From: Usnea hakonensis
Lineage: Eukaryota > Ascomycota > Lecanoromycetes > Lecanorales > Parmeliaceae
Direction of reading: 5' to 3'
DNA: 64,000 nucleotides
Assembly (NCBI GenBank): GCA_013423325.1
Contig: BLJB01000016.1
Coordinates: forward strand, 62,001-126,000
This document shows positions 1 to 12,303 of the stretch, piece after piece. A program made the translations under genes and the position numbers. How positions within the stretch are numbered: position 1 is the first letter of the stretch; the number at the start of each line of letters is the position of its first letter. The notes under the pieces were generated by a model that was not told the DNA's origin, ran no database searches, and worked only from the letters and a program-made list of their open reading frames with translations.

Positions 1-633
1 CGCAAAAAAGCTTGCATGAGGATGCGGAAAACCTAGAGAAGACGTGGATTTTGCGAGATTGGGGGATGCTGTAGCCTAGGAATAGTACCTTAGCTCGAAA
101 AATAATAATGAGAGCTTGGAGGAGCAAGCAGATCGGACTCGGTCTAAACCGATATATTATAGTACCGCTTCTTCGGTCTTCGTTACACTCTATTTCGAGA
201 TGTTCCTCGTGGATGACTAGGATCAGCAGAAGGTGTTTTTGCAGGGGTCTTGGACATGCATGAATCACGTAGCACGTCTGAGCGCAAAATCGAAAAATAC
301 AACCAGCTATTCACTACTCACCAGGACTTAACGGATTTAGTGTATTTTTTAGAAAGAAAAAATATCACAAATCTAAGCACCTTGGGTTTGATACTCTACG
401 ACGTGAAGTGAAGCATATAAGCGACGTTCGAGATACTCCCTTTAATTTACGTCGTAGAATATAGAGCCCGAGGTACTGAGATTTGTTTTTATGGCAAAAG
501 CTGACAAAAATACGCGATTCTGATTCTGGTGTGAGTCAGCAGTCTAACCCAAAGGGATTTAGCGAGGGTATATGTGAGGGACTCGGGCAACCAATCAGCA
601 ATTGGTTGAACATTTTTTGAGAATCACCTGCGA
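1..633. other. Intergenic, left edge
   Basis: No coding region could be supported here. A perfect 10-base inverted pair (TCTACGACGT near 395-405 and ACGTCGTAGA near 448-458) frames about 43 bases, but nothing identifies it as a known element. The last part is presumably the promoter and 5' leader of the BCS1 gene that starts at 634. Confidence 0.5.
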
Positions 634-2240
634 ATGGCGAAAGATGCCGTCCCGGTGTACACATCAGATGTGATCCATCAGCATGGGCTTAGAAGTGCCC
701 TTGAACCTTCTCCTATTCTAGAGAAAAACAATGACGGCAGCTTCCTGGCACAAATCTCCGGCAACCCTTTCTTCACTGCGGTGAATATGCTATACCTGCG
801 AGGCTGCAATCTCCGCAACGCTGACAGACTTTCTAGGGACTAGGTCTCGCTGGCTTTGGTGCCATTCTTGCAGCCGGCCAGAAGGGTGTTCGCCACGGTG
901 CAAGTCTTGTTAAAAGGCGATTACTTGTCGACGTTGAAATCAATGTCAAAGATGAATCCTATCCTTGGTTCCTATACTGGATGACTATTCACCAACGCAG
1001 TCAGCTGCCATCTTCCTCTCGCTCTACCACTCTTCGCAATGATAAATTGGGAAGATCCGGGTTCTTGGAGTCTTTGATGCGTCGCTTCACTCCAGGGATT
1101 CATCACCTTGCTATAGAAACTGAGAAGGTCGAACACCCTAATGGATCGGTCCAGACCGGATTCACGCTCATACCGGGCCCTGGAAAGCATATCATCCGAT
1201 ATCGAAATGCGTTTCTTATTGTCAATCGCTTGCGCGAAACAAGATCTATGAACCACAACACGGGTCTTCCATGGGAGACAATTACACTCACCACACTCTA
1301 CTCACAGCGCAACATCTTCGAAGACATCTTTTCCGAGGCACATAGTTTGGCACAGCAATTTTCCGAAGGCAAGACGATTGTTTATCAGGCCAGGGCTACA
1401 TCTTGGGAGAAGTTCGGTGAGCCTCGTCGAAAGAGACCCCTTGAGTCTGTTATTTTGGACAAGGGCGTTAAGGAACGCATTCTTTCCGACGTCAAAGGCT
1501 TTTTGGGCAGTGCAAAATGGTACTATGATCGAGGTATACCTTATCGAAGAGGTTACCTGCTACATGGACCTCCAGGCAGTGGAAAAAGCTCCTTCATTCG
1601 GGCTCTAGCTGGAGAATTAGAGTACAACATTGCCATGCTAAATTTAAGCGAGCGAGGCTTGACAGATGACCGATTGAACCACCTTCTTACGATCATACCA
1701 AGAAGGACACTGGTACTGCTCGAAGATGCTGATGCAGCGTTCGGCAATCGAAGAACCCAGACCGATGATGATGGCTACCGCGGCGCGAATGTCACATTTT
1801 CGGGCCTGCTCAACGCATTGGACGGCGTGGCTAGTGCTGAAGAGCGTATTGTGTTCTTGACAACAAACTATGTGGACCGCCTTGACAGTGCTCTTGTACG
1901 GCCTGGACGGGTTGACATGGCAGTCAGACTTGGAGAGGCGACAAGATGGCAGATGGATAAGATGTGGGACCGCTTCTATGGTGAATTCGACGAGCACGGA
2001 ATCTTCAAGGCTCGGTTCCTGGACCGTTTGGAGCAGCTCGGAGTGATCAGTTCCGGAAATGAGGAGACTAGGCTCCCTGCGAGAAGCACGAGCGCAGCAG
2101 CTGTGCAGGGGCTATTTCTGTACAACAAAGGCGATATGGAGGGAGCCATAGAAATGGCACCAGCCTTGGTTCCTGAAGGCCAGGAGGCTAGCGATGCCTC
2201 GCCTAGTGCACCTAAACGACACAGTATTGCCCATGGGTGA
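634..2240 (+). CDS. bcs1: BCS1-type mitochondrial AAA-ATPase
   Basis: Two exons, 634-780 and 837-2240, give 516 aa. The 56-nt phase-0 intron carries a CTGAC branch site and ends TTCTAG, which joins NPFFTA to GLGLAGFGAIL. The protein matches Bcs1 along its length: an N-terminal hydrophobic segment followed by a basic stretch (about residues 44-75) that serves as membrane anchor and internal import signal, the BCS1_N domain, and one AAA module. Walker A is GPPGSGKSS (about residue 293), Walker B is LVLLEDADAAF (about 340), and an arginine-finger-like VRPGRVD follows. Bcs1 is an inner-membrane chaperone that translocates the folded Rieske iron-sulfur protein into respiratory complex III. The C-terminus carries about 20 extra Ser/Pro/Ala-rich residues beyond yeast Bcs1. 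Fungi often have several BCS1-like paralogues, so this could be a paralogue rather than the complex III assembly factor, although the complete N-terminal domain favours true BCS1. Confidence 0.85.
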
Positions 2241-3022
2241 CGTTTTCGCCGTCAGAGACCCGACATCAGTTGCGACCCTCTTCGTATACTCCTGGCTTTG
2301 TGCATATATCGCCGTGAACTTGTGCATACACTGTGCGACTGTACAAACAAAGATTTCTGATCCGTCGTCTGTGTTCATGTAGATATCCTGCAGCCCAGCA
2401 TTATAACTTCTATGTCAATGCTCCACACTTGTTTAGAGGGAGAGCACAAGAGCAAGCAAGCAAGACTCACAATGGACTGAACGAGCTACTGAAGCTTAGG
2501 CCAGAACCGGCTTGACGCTCAAGCACTAATTAGAAACGCCGTTCTGCGACTGATTAGTCTAAAAAGTCTACTGAGAAAGCCTGCGCACTAGCAAGCGATT
2601 TATGTCTATAGAGCGATATCAACACCTATCTGCGCCCAAAATGGACTTTCGGAGCCACCATTGGTACATTGGTCAGTATTGTTGAGATGTCAGCCTTGCC
2701 GGCGAACCTTTCACTCGCAGAGCTGGACTGGTTGCATGATGCTGGAGAGTCTGGCCGGGTAGCAGATGCTCTTGGCCACACCATTATCGTCTATTGAAAG
2801 CTATCCCACTGAGGCGACTCTAGCTCCTTTCAAACTTGACTTTCCCATTCCCTCTTTCTCATGCCTGACCTCCCCACCGAAAGTCTATTGTGCAAGCCAT
2901 TTCTACCAGAGCCTTTCTGACCTTGTCTGTTTTTCCCCTGGGTCAATTACCCACAATTCCAAGCATCTCGCCACGTCAATATTCTGCAGAGATGCCACAG
3001 TCGTTCTTGATTCATTAGTGCT
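2241..3022. other. Intergenic
   Basis: This lies between the BCS1 stop and the 3' end of the convergent minus-strand gene. Short open frames on both strands lack homology, splice support or codon bias, so I see no gene, RNA or repeat here. Confidence 0.5.
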
Positions 3023-3785
3023 TCATTCAAGCTCGTTGTCCTCCTCGCGCTTCTCCTCCACTTCTGCAGTAGTCTCGCTGACTTCTTTGCTCTTTGCATC
3101 GGACTGCTCATCGCAATCTTCGGCAAAACGCGCCCTGTGAAGAATGATGAGGGGCCAAGCGTATGGTCTGGAATCAGTTGTGGGCTCGTTGTCTTCAACC
3201 CGACATGACGGCAACAGCCCCTTTCCTTGATAAACACCGTTGATTATTAGCGGCCACTCATATCGGCGGACAACTTTCGGCCGAATTAAGCGTACGTTAT
3301 CCTCATGGGCGGCGGCTTCAGCGATGTGCTCTCGGGCTTCATGTGAAGGCCATGTTGGGCTCACCGCAACTCCTGATGATGATTTCGAAGAGACGGACAC
3401 CGCACTTGGGCCAAAGCTAGGAAGCTTTTGTTTCGGGCAATTTGTGTGATGGTGAGGAAGCAGGGGAATGAAGGTATGTTCATTTGCTTGTCCATCGGTC
3501 CCGCGATCAGGTCGATTCTCATTGAGAATCTTCCGAGCATGTAGAGCATCAGGGGCTTCAGTGGGAACGAATTCCTTTTGATGCTGCTCAGTGGCATTGG
3601 GTAGAAGAGGTAGGAAGCCCTTCTGGGGTGCGGTGCTATACAAGTCCTGGGAGCGCAGCTATCAGCTTAACGAAACCCGGATGTGCCGGACAAGAAGCGA
3701 GATGAAGTATGAGTATCTCGCTTACACAGGAGTCTGATTTCTTTCCTGCTTCTGGCTTAAAGCACTTCTCTGTGATGTCTTTCAT
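3023..3785 (-). CDS. Hypothetical protein, start uncertain
   Basis: On the minus strand, exon 3785-3726 (MKDITEKCF...) joins exon 3646-3023 through a 79-nt intron (GTAAGC...CCCAG, phase 0), giving 227 aa. The frame continues upstream of the first ATG as an open stretch (GVRDRIWQPPVDSLDS...) preceded by a good acceptor (TTTACAG at about 3856), so a further 5' exon is possible but no start was found for it. The product is Pro/His-rich in the middle and ends in a strongly acidic, Glu/Lys-rich tail of about 30 residues. Two similar pieces, YEWPLIINGV and YAWPLIILHR, sit about 40 residues apart. I do not recognise the family. It is isolated from its neighbours by large gaps and may be a decayed or lineage-specific gene. 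Confidence 0.35.
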
Positions 3786-5164
3786 CTCCACAACCAAAGA
3801 AGCGGAGTCCAGGCTGTCCACTGGTGGTTGCCAAATCCTATCTCGTACTCCCTGTAAAGACGGTCCAAAGATCTGATGGTGTCACCAGTGTCTTGCGAAC
3901 ACGAAGTCTGGATGATGGACCGAGGAAAGAGGCAGTTGTTTGGCGGGCAGAGGACTAGATAAATCAAGGCTGAAACACTGCAGGATGTGTTCAAAGTACG
4001 CAACTCGATGGGATAACCGTGGCCCACTGACACACCACAGCTTTCACAACACACAGCTGGGCTGTGGACGGACGGCTAGTGAGAGACTGTAAATACAGAA
4101 GGCACGCAGAAGTCGAGCACTCTCATAAGGGCCAGGCAATGAAAAGGCTTCCTAGATGAGACCCACAAATTCTTCGCGGACGCCTGATTGCAATTGCCCG
4201 AGTTGGGAAATTAATATATGAATGAGACGACTTTGACCGCAACACGTGCTTCAAGCATAGGTCTACAAACATTCCGTAGTTTGCCCTGTTCGGTTCTGGT
4301 AAGATAGCACATTGAGAGGGTTTGCAAAAGGCTCACCTCGGCCGTGCATTTGCAGCACCGCAGGAAACCCACTTTTGATAGAAAATGACAGAGGCAAGCA
4401 GTGAAAGTCAGCATTTTGTAAGTATGACTTTGGTCTGTGAAACCCTATAAGGGTATCTAAGGTATTCAGGCAATGGCCATGCCTTCTTTGTTTTGGCTTT
4501 CGGAGCATGTCTTCATAAGCGATACAATTAGGGCCTCACTCCGACGTACGGTACTTACACGGCGGGAAAGATGTGTACTTGATCCATAGTCTGGAACAGA
4601 AGGGAGGATGTTATTACCACGATGACAAGGTCCAATTTCCAAATAACCAAACTAAGGGAAAGGAGGCCCTCGTATTCATCGGCTTGCTGCAGATGCAAAT
4701 TGGGGATGGAGAGTCGGCAAGATTAATTATTTAAATGATAGGATGGACTGTTCTATTTACATTGCAGCCATTGCTATCGAAATGTCTCTAGGGGAAAATG
4801 CTTCCTCCAAAGCAAAGAGATTAATTCAAGAAGACATGGAAGTTATTCATTTTATCAAAAGCTAGGTACCTGAGTGAGTCCAGTTCCAATTTTAGGTTGA
4901 ACACGTGATTCCGCCTGCCCCGCGTCTTCTGCTCTATGACGTAGTGCGGTTCGCGTTCCCGTTTAATTCCCGTTCCCAGAATCCAGAAAAAGTGAATCAA
5001 GAACAAAGGCTTCTTCTTATCAAAAGGCTTCCTCTAACTACCTTACCTACTTACTTCCTCTAATCCTAACCCTAAAGTACTAAGATAAGGTAGTCATCAA
5101 TTCCGAACATATCCTCTTACTTCTTGCCCCCATCAAATCTCCTTTCCTGAAGCCAACCGTCAAG
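3786..5164. other. Intergenic
   Basis: AT-rich spacer. A possible upstream coding extension of the minus-strand gene ends near 3856. About 5041-5080 holds CCTTACCTACTTACTT and CTAATCCTAACCCTAAAG, pyrimidine-rich sequence just before the 5165 gene that is probably its promoter and leader. No other gene was found. Confidence 0.45.
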
Positions 5165-6665
5165 ATGATGGAATATTTTAGTTCCAAGCGAGCTCGATCC
5201 AAGTCACCAGCACCTCTGACACAGGGCGAAACTCCTGTCCTGAATGAAGAGGACGAAGCATTCCTCGCGCGTATCGAGACTGAAGGTACACCGCCCGAGC
5301 TGCCTGAACGTCCTGCTCCACCCTTGCCCGCGCGACCCCAAGACCTCCCACTTGCTGGCGAAACTGAAGGCAACAATGCCCAAATCGCACTTTACGACGG
5401 ATCTCAGAACATACCTCTACCAGATGTTCCAGACACCCCAGATGACGTCCTCACCACCTCCGAACCGGACGTCATCGACCAGGGGAATGCGAAAGGAAAG
5501 CAGAAGGAGACCAAGAAATCCAAGTGGAGTTTCCTTCGAAGGGATAGCCGAGATGTCAAGCGCAAGAACAAAGAGGCTACAGCGACAGACCTGATGAGCG
5601 CGGCAGAAGGCTTGAAATCAGCAGACGCTCAGCCCAACGAGGATCACACGGTCTCTGATCCGGAAGCGAAAAAAGAAGAAGAGGAAATGACCTCTGTACT
5701 GGAGCAACTAAATCTGGCAGCGGTCAACAATCGTGTCTTTTCCGTTTCAAAAGAATCCCAGGAGCTTCTCCGCAAGTATGTGCCTCCGCTCACCTTACAT
5801 TCGATACGTAGGACGAGACTGATCATCATTCATCAGATTCACCCTTGTCTTAAAGGACCTCATTAATGGCGTACCAACTGCCTATGGTGACCTTGAGTCC
5901 CTCCTAACAAATTCCGAGGATCAGATTCAACGCACATACACCCACCTCCCCCCTTGGCTTCAAAAACTTGTCGAACAATTGCCGTCGAAGATGACCAAAT
6001 CGATTGGGCCAGAGATGCTTGCGGCTGCCGCCGAAAAGCATGGTATGAACCCCAAGTATGCCAATCTGGCTGCTAAAGGCGCCTCCAAGGCAGGACTGAA
6101 AGTCCGAGTACCAAGTCTCAAGGACCTTGTCACGAAACCCGGTGCTGTAGCTGGCATGCTGAAGGCGATCATGAATTTTTTGAAGCTCCGATTTCCTGCG
6201 TTCTTGGGTATGAACGTGCTATACTCGCTTGCTCTATTCGGTACGCTTTTCCAATACCCCATCTGCAGTCGTCCCAAGATATCTGTCATCTTCCGAATGT
6301 GTATCTTATTCCGCTAACGAGAGCGCAAAGTGCTTCTTTTCGTATTTTGGTACTGCCACAAACGTGGCAGAGAGGTCCGTCTAGAAAAGGAGCGGTTGCT
6401 CACGGAGGCGGAAATGGCAGCCCTGGATGACGACGCACCCGCCACCTCCTCCGATGGCCCCCCGGCGACCACTGCCCCGAGTGGCGCATCCATCGAGCAA
6501 GTAGAAGCCGGAATGAGGGAGGCTGAAATAATGGACCAGCAGCAGCAAAGGGGAAGAGCCCAGCACCCGGAGGGCAGCCCTTCATCTCAAGACCTTAGGA
6601 GAGAGGCGCGTGAGGAGGCTATGTTGAGTCATGCCGCGCACTCCAGTGGGACTGACCAAAGATAG
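5165..6665 (+). CDS. Conserved ascomycete single-pass membrane protein
   Basis: Three exons, 5165-5775, 5837-6240 and 6331-6665, give 449 aa. Intron 1 is 61 nt (GTATGT...CATCAG) and restores the frame ...LLRKFTLVLKDLINGVPTAYGDLE; intron 2 is 90 nt (GTACGC...GCTAAC...AAAG). The N-terminal 200 residues are charged and Pro-rich with a polyproline-like stretch (ELPERPAPPLPARP) and look disordered. A conserved-looking helical middle follows (residues about 205-330). A hydrophobic segment split by intron 2 (MNVLYSLALFG/VLLFVFWYC) forms one transmembrane helix, followed by a basic KRGREVRLEKE stretch and a Gln-rich, Ala-rich tail. Two adjacent Met codons make the exact start uncertain. The family is widespread in filamentous fungi as far as I recall, but I cannot give a function. 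Confidence 0.75.
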
Positions 6666-9589
6666 AATTTGACTCGAGAGATGCAATTATGGGAGCTCAT
6701 CGGGGCCCTCTTCACACAGGGAACCTGGGAGAAAGGCACCAAAGGCCAGATGGTCTACGCAATCCATCAAGGCGTCTCTAGTAAGCCAAGCAACTGCAGT
6801 TCTTCTCAAGGCCAAGCCTATGCTCCTTGTTTTGTCTATACTACCAAACCTGGCTCACATGACTGGCCCCAATTCAGCGAGTGTCGCATACTCTTAATGC
6901 GGAAGGCGTCTGTCATTCTAGCGTCCTGGACCGAGCAAGCAAATATCATGCATTGACGTCCTTCTCACATTAGCGAATATAATCCTCCATGAAAGTTCAC
7001 GCCGGGTGCTGTTGCTCAATCTTTTTTTGACTTTGTTACCAATGTATATCAGCAGCACATCACCATGCCATATCATGGCGAGGCAAACATGTCCCTTGTT
7101 TGGTCTGCTTCTGCAAAGCCTCGCTAGGACATAGGACACGCGCGGTCAGTCAACGAGTACACGCTGTGGTAGACACATACACAATGTCCACCCTGCGCCT
7201 CCAGTCACGGTCAACCAAGCAGACGGCCATCACGCTCGAAAATAACTACGAATTTATTTTAGTCGATCAAACGTGTAGAGTTGGGCTGCCGCTCGAAGAA
7301 TAATCATTGCATGTGGAACAAAGGGATGAGCCAGTTTTGGACCCCACGCGGAGGGAGTGCCCCTGGTCACGGTCAATAACACTGCTCACATCAAGCAACC
7401 CCCTGCCGCAGTTCTTTAATTACCTCGCTGAGGATTCGGATCAATAGAGTATGGATATGTTTAGGCTCACAAGCTACCTTGGTAACCATTTTTGGATTTA
7501 TCAACAAGCTGAAGCGCGTGCTAGAATCAAAATTGATTAAAAGATGAAGAGGCTTGACTCAATGCATGCCAGGCAGGATCTTTCTTGCAATATCACGTAG
7601 GTTGCTAACAAAAATTCGGTCTCCTGAGCCAACGAATGTCATCAACAAACACTTTATTCCACTCCTATTCTCTACTGATGCGATGCGCACCAAGCGTGCA
7701 TGCTTCCTTCGGTGTTTTTTTCTTCTTCCAAAAGATTCACGCTGTACTCGGTACTCGGTTTCGCTCCTACGCCCCAAGGGTGCGTCGAAAAGAAAAGAAG
7801 ACTAGCTGCTTGAAAGCTGACGATGTGCTCGAGTATGTGAAACCCTTTTCGAAGCAGAGCGGTGATTATGATAAGCCATGTTGAACCCGAAATGGAAAGT
7901 GGGTACAGGCCCGGAGAATTTGGGTGGATGGCTCCCGTGGATGGGGACGCACATGATATATGTCGCATAACAAGATGGTGTGTAAGATCTTACCTTACAT
8001 TTATCGAGCGGTCTATCCCGTTAAAAAGGAAGGCGGAACGAGGCGCAACGTCGCTCTGTCTTTCGAAAAGGGGCCATCCCTTCATTTTTTTGGGGCCAAA
8101 GATTGTTCCGCATTCAATATCCGTACGTATGCAGAAATGCTCTGACGGCTCAAGACGCGGTCCACTTGTAGACAGTATCGGCCTCTTGTATTATTGTAAA
8201 GTACAGAGTGCCGCATCATTAATTTACTTCAGTACGTAGTAGTTTATACTTGATGATGTGCTGGAGACCTGACGTTCTAAAATAAAATAATACGAGTACC
8301 TGTAGCTGTAGGTAGCACAAAGCCTCGGGAAGGAAGAGCCCTAAAGTAAAGTAGGCCTAAGGTATCTTAAAGGTAAGGTACCTAGGTACCTAGGTAGTAA
8401 AAGGAGGGCTGCGGTTAATCCTGAGTTTCAGACCGGGGACTTTGAACCCCAAGTACTCTACTAAGGTACAGTAGTAAGTACCAACGCTAGCTACTCTCTT
8501 GGCGTCTCAGAAATGAAGCCGCTGTTTGGAACTTGACCATCACCACTCATGACTGACTTATCGTGTACGTACTTATCCATATCCATTGTTATCATTCAAC
8601 AGCTTTCTGATGTCTGAGAATTATTACAATAGTAATACATACTTACCTTGTTATGAGCAAGATGGAATGTCGTCGGTGGGTCGGCGGCCATGACGGCTCG
8701 TGGTGGGCACTAATGCACACAAATCAATTTCCCCCGGATCTCGTTATGTAAGTGATTGATATTTTTAGGAAAGTGCGGCGCGTGGCTGTATTTTGACTTT
8801 TGCTGGGCGCCAGAGCCTCGAGCCTTGGACTGGTCATCCTCAAAACAGAAATCGGTAATGTTGGTCTGTTGCTCGCAGAAGTAACTAGAAAGAGTAAGGA
8901 GTAAGAGAGGATATTGTTAGGAAAGAGGAAAGAGAAAAGAGGCGAAGAAGAAGGCGGAGGCGGGAGTGGAAAGTGAAAAGTGAAACAGGGGCAATTATGT
9001 CTAGCGTCTCGCCCGGATATCTTTACCAACCATACCTTACCCTCTCCATTATTTTCTCCTGAAGTTATAAACATGACGCCCTGAATGGTGCAACTTCAAC
9101 GGCCGGACACGGTACGAGTACCTGACTACCGACTAGTACAAGGGATTTATATTACTCTTACGAGACTAGCTCTGTTTCAAGACACGGCTTAGAATGCTCC
9201 TTTGCTCGAATTGCTCCTCCACACCCCTCAATTCCTGCCTCCCAAAGAACCAACCATTGACCCCCTAGCCAAGATCTTCACGACGGCACCAGGAGGCTCC
9301 CATTGGCTTAGCAAGGTGCACACCTCCTGAACAACCAACATGCCTGTGGGGTCAGAATCTCCGTGTTGCTGTTATATGAACTTGCCGCCCACTTCACCCC
9401 AGACTTCTCTGCTTTCGATCTTCTTCTCTCTTCAAGTCTGCGCGTCCTTCTTTATTGTCTCCCAATCAATTCCTGTATCCGAAGTCGAGTCACTCGCTTC
9501 CTCGACTGTCGTTGCTTCCTTCACTCCCCATTGCATCCCTGTATTTAAATCTCTCACACTACGTGTATACTACATCTAATATCGTCAAC
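6666..9589. other. Long gene-free stretch with CCTAAGGTA-rich patch
   Basis: There is no supportable gene in about 2.9 kb. Open frames on both strands are short and biased toward non-coding composition. Position 8341-8400 is packed with variants of TAAGGTA, AAGTA and the palindromic unit CCTAGGTA, and 8451-8480 has more. The final 500 bases before 9590 are pyrimidine-rich (TCTTCTCTCTTCAAG type) and probably contain the promoter and leader of the cell-surface protein gene. Confidence 0.5.
8341..8400. repeat. TAAGGTA / CCTAGGTA low-complexity cluster
   Basis: The segment reads as overlapping AAAGTA, CCTAAGGTA, AAGGTAAGGTA and CCTAGGTACCTAGGTAG units. The same heptamer-like motif recurs in at least ten other intergenic spots in the window, so this is the densest example of a dispersed motif. 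Confidence 0.6.
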
Positions 9590-12303
9590 ATGCGATTCAC
9601 CGCACTTTCTGCGCTCCTTGGGCTTCTGGCTGTTCAGCAGGCTGCAGCCGTAAGTTTTCTGATTCCTCCTCTGAAGAAAGCGTTGCATCTTAATGAATCG
9701 TCGATAGGGTGGAAGCGACTCATCAGATTGGCAATGCTCTCCCGGTTTCCCTATTTGCTCAAAATCCACCAACCAGTGTACCAATGCGCAAAAGGCTGGC
9801 ATCAGTTGCGCCGAAAATTCGCAGCCCTCAAGTGGCTCTTGTACGGGCGTGCAGGGCATGGGTGTTCAGAACGCAAATTACGGCACCATGAAATGCAAAT
9901 CCAGCAAGAGAAGCCTTTCTCCGCGTGGGGGCCAAGGTTCAACAGGTTTGGTCGTAAGCGGACCTTGACCTCGTTGTGATTACCAATACTAAAAATCGAT
10001 TAGGACCAAAAATGTATCAAGCAAACCTGCGGCACATCTAAAGGCAGTGGCATCACTATCAACAAGGGATCTGGTTCGCAGTACTCATGTAACGCCCATC
10101 AGATCGTAGTCGAACAGCCTACCGTCGTCCAAATCACCCACTATAACCAGGAGAGCGGTCAGACCTGCTCATACCACCAGATGTGCAATGCCAACGAAAT
10201 TACCACCATGAATAACGACAACTGCGGTCAAAGTGACTACCATGAGGTCTGCGTTCACCCGAGCTCTCCATCAGGACCGAATGTTCCTATTGGGGTTGTT
10301 GGCATGAACTACGACTGCACGCCCGCTCCGTCGTCCAGCTGCTCCCTTCCTCACGCCTCCAGTTCGCCAGCGCAGAGCAGCAGCACACCGGTTGTTGTTT
10401 CCTCGAAGCCGGTCAGCCCTCCGCTATCGACTGCTCCCCAAAATACGCCCTCTGTCACCCCTTCTGCATCCTCACCAATCGAGTCTGGGACGACTTCGCC
10501 TGTCGTATCGACTTCGCCGCCAGTCGTGACGTCATCATCGCCAGTCGTATCCCCATCTTCGCCAGGTTATTCAAATTCCACTACCCCTGTGATCGTCCAG
10601 TCCGGAACAACTTCACCGGTCGTCTCTTCATCTTCGCCAGTTGTCTCACCTTCTTCTCCAGTCGTTTCGTCTTCTTCACCAGTTGTGTCGCCTTCTTCCC
10701 CGTTCGTCTCGTCATCCTCTACTCCCGTAATTGTCCAGTCTGGAACGACTTCGCCAGTTGTGTCGCCATCGGTAACTCCATCGTCGCCTTCCCCAGGGGT
10801 GTCAACCGAGTACACTAGTTTGACCACTTACACCACCTTGACAAGCTGTCCAGTGACCTCCACCACTGTTATCAGCGGTAGCACTTCCATCATTGTGAAG
10901 ACCAGCCTGATTACCAGTACCATTACTACCTGCACACGCTGCGAAGAGCAACAGACCTCCACTCCCTCTCCAATTGAACAGGGCACTACTACCCCAGCCC
11001 CAGGTTCATCAACCCCCATCGTACCACCGCCTCCTGCTCCCACGACCAGTACGCCTGGCTCTCCCCAAGAGGTCGGCACCACCACAGCTGTACCTCCAGT
11101 TGTCTATACGTCAACTCCAGTCGTTATCACAACTACCACCGAGATGTAAGTAGTTCACTTCTGAATGAAGCGAGACGACGGTCTAAGCTAATTGTGCTCG
11201 TTTGCAGTGTCAAAACGACTTTGACCACCTGCCCAGTCACCACGACCGTCACCCCCCCTCACCAGCCGCCAACGGTCATTACCACGAGTACCATTTCAAC
11301 CATACTCACGACTTCAACCTCCACGATCACCACCACGACTGTGTCTCCTCCGCCCTCGTCGCCCATTGCAGTTGTCCCAGCCCAATCACCAGCGTCTTCC
11401 AGTCCAGTGGTACCACCCGCGCAACCATCTCCACCGCCCGCCTTCAAGGGTTGTATCTCAGCATGGTTTGACCTCAAGGGGTGCGGAAGCAACACGGACT
11501 ACGACTGCTACTGTAAACAGGACGAAGTTACCACCAAAGTGTACGAATGTATTACCAACTACGAACAAGAAGTGGCGCTACAGGCCCAGGCCATGGCGAG
11601 TTACCAGGGTCTCTGCGCCCAATATATTCCCCAGCACCCTGCCATCATCACCAAATCTGTGGAGCTCATCCCTACACCTGTTTCGACTCCCGCCGGAAGC
11701 AGCCCCGCCGTTGTCGTGCCCCCAGCTGGAAGCAGCCCCGCCGTCGTTGTGCCTGTAGCTGGAGGAGTGACCTCAGCCCCAGCGTCTCCAGCCGAGGCCG
11801 GCCAGACCACCACAACAATTGCACCGGCCGCAGGCAGCCCTGCACCAACGCCCGCACCATCCAGTCAAGGCCCGTCAACCACTATTCCCGTGTCTCTCAC
11901 AGTCACTGTCCCTTGCCCTGTTGCTGCCGGCCTCGTCAATCAGATCACCGATGGCCAGCTCCAGCAAGCCACTAGTGTCATGGCTGCTGGCTGCACTACC
12001 ACCACGCTTCTCTCAACCTCGCTCGCTGTACCACAAATGCACTTCGCAACCTCGGGCACCAGCGTCGGTCTCGCAGCTGGTACTCCAGCGGCCAACGAAG
12101 CTGGCGCGACTGCAGCCCCTGCTCCTGTCCAGGCTCCGGCTCCCGGTGTTGCTGGTGTCGCCGGTGCCTCTGGTAGCGTCACACCCACCGTTACACCAAC
12201 AGGCACCACCACACCTTTCCAGGGTGCGGCCGCAAAGGCTTCGCACAGCGGGGTCTTTTTGTCCGTGGTGCTCGCAGCTGTTGGTTTCGTTGTCTACGCA
12301 TAA
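9590..12303 (+). CDS. GPI-anchored Ser/Thr/Pro-rich cell-surface protein with CFEM-like domain
   Basis: Four exons, 9590-9649, 9708-9953, 10004-11145 and 11208-12303, give 847 aa. Exon 1 encodes exactly a 20-residue signal peptide (MRFTALSALLGLLAVQQAAA). Exon 2 and the start of exon 3 encode a Cys-rich N-domain of about 190 residues with at least 12 cysteines, for example TNQCTNAQKAGISC, DQKCIKQTCG and NAHQIVVEQP. A long Ser/Thr/Pro stalk follows, with an imperfect repeat of SSSPVVSPSSP and PVIVQSGTTSPVVS units. Near residues 515-590 sits a six-Cys module (CISAWFDLKGC, DYDCYC, YEC, GLC) resembling CFEM but lacking two of its usual eight cysteines. The protein ends in an Ala/Thr/Pro stalk and a hydrophobic tail (FLSVVLAAVGFVVYA), typical of GPI attachment. 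It is probably a wall or plasma-membrane mannoprotein; adhesion or haem/iron roles are known for CFEM relatives but are only possible here. Confidence 0.8.
10480..10790 (+). repeat. In-frame degenerate Ser-Pro tandem repeat
   Basis: Within exon 3 of the surface protein, units encoding SSSPVVSPSSP and VIVQSGTTSPVVS recur several times with synonymous changes (TCG/TCA/TCT, GTC/GTT/GTA). The block STPVIVQSGTTSPVVS occurs twice, near 10583 and 10722. Such coding repeats are prone to length change. Confidence 0.75.

Noticed and set aside
394..458. Inverted pair TCTACGACGT / ACGTCGTAGA
   Set aside because: A single 10-base pair with a loop of about 43 bases and no flanking duplication or transposase can arise by chance. 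It was not called a mobile element.
5060..5080. Telomere-like CCTAACCCTAAAG
   Set aside because: It has only about two CCTAA units in a pyrimidine-rich leader, too few to call an interstitial telomere repeat.
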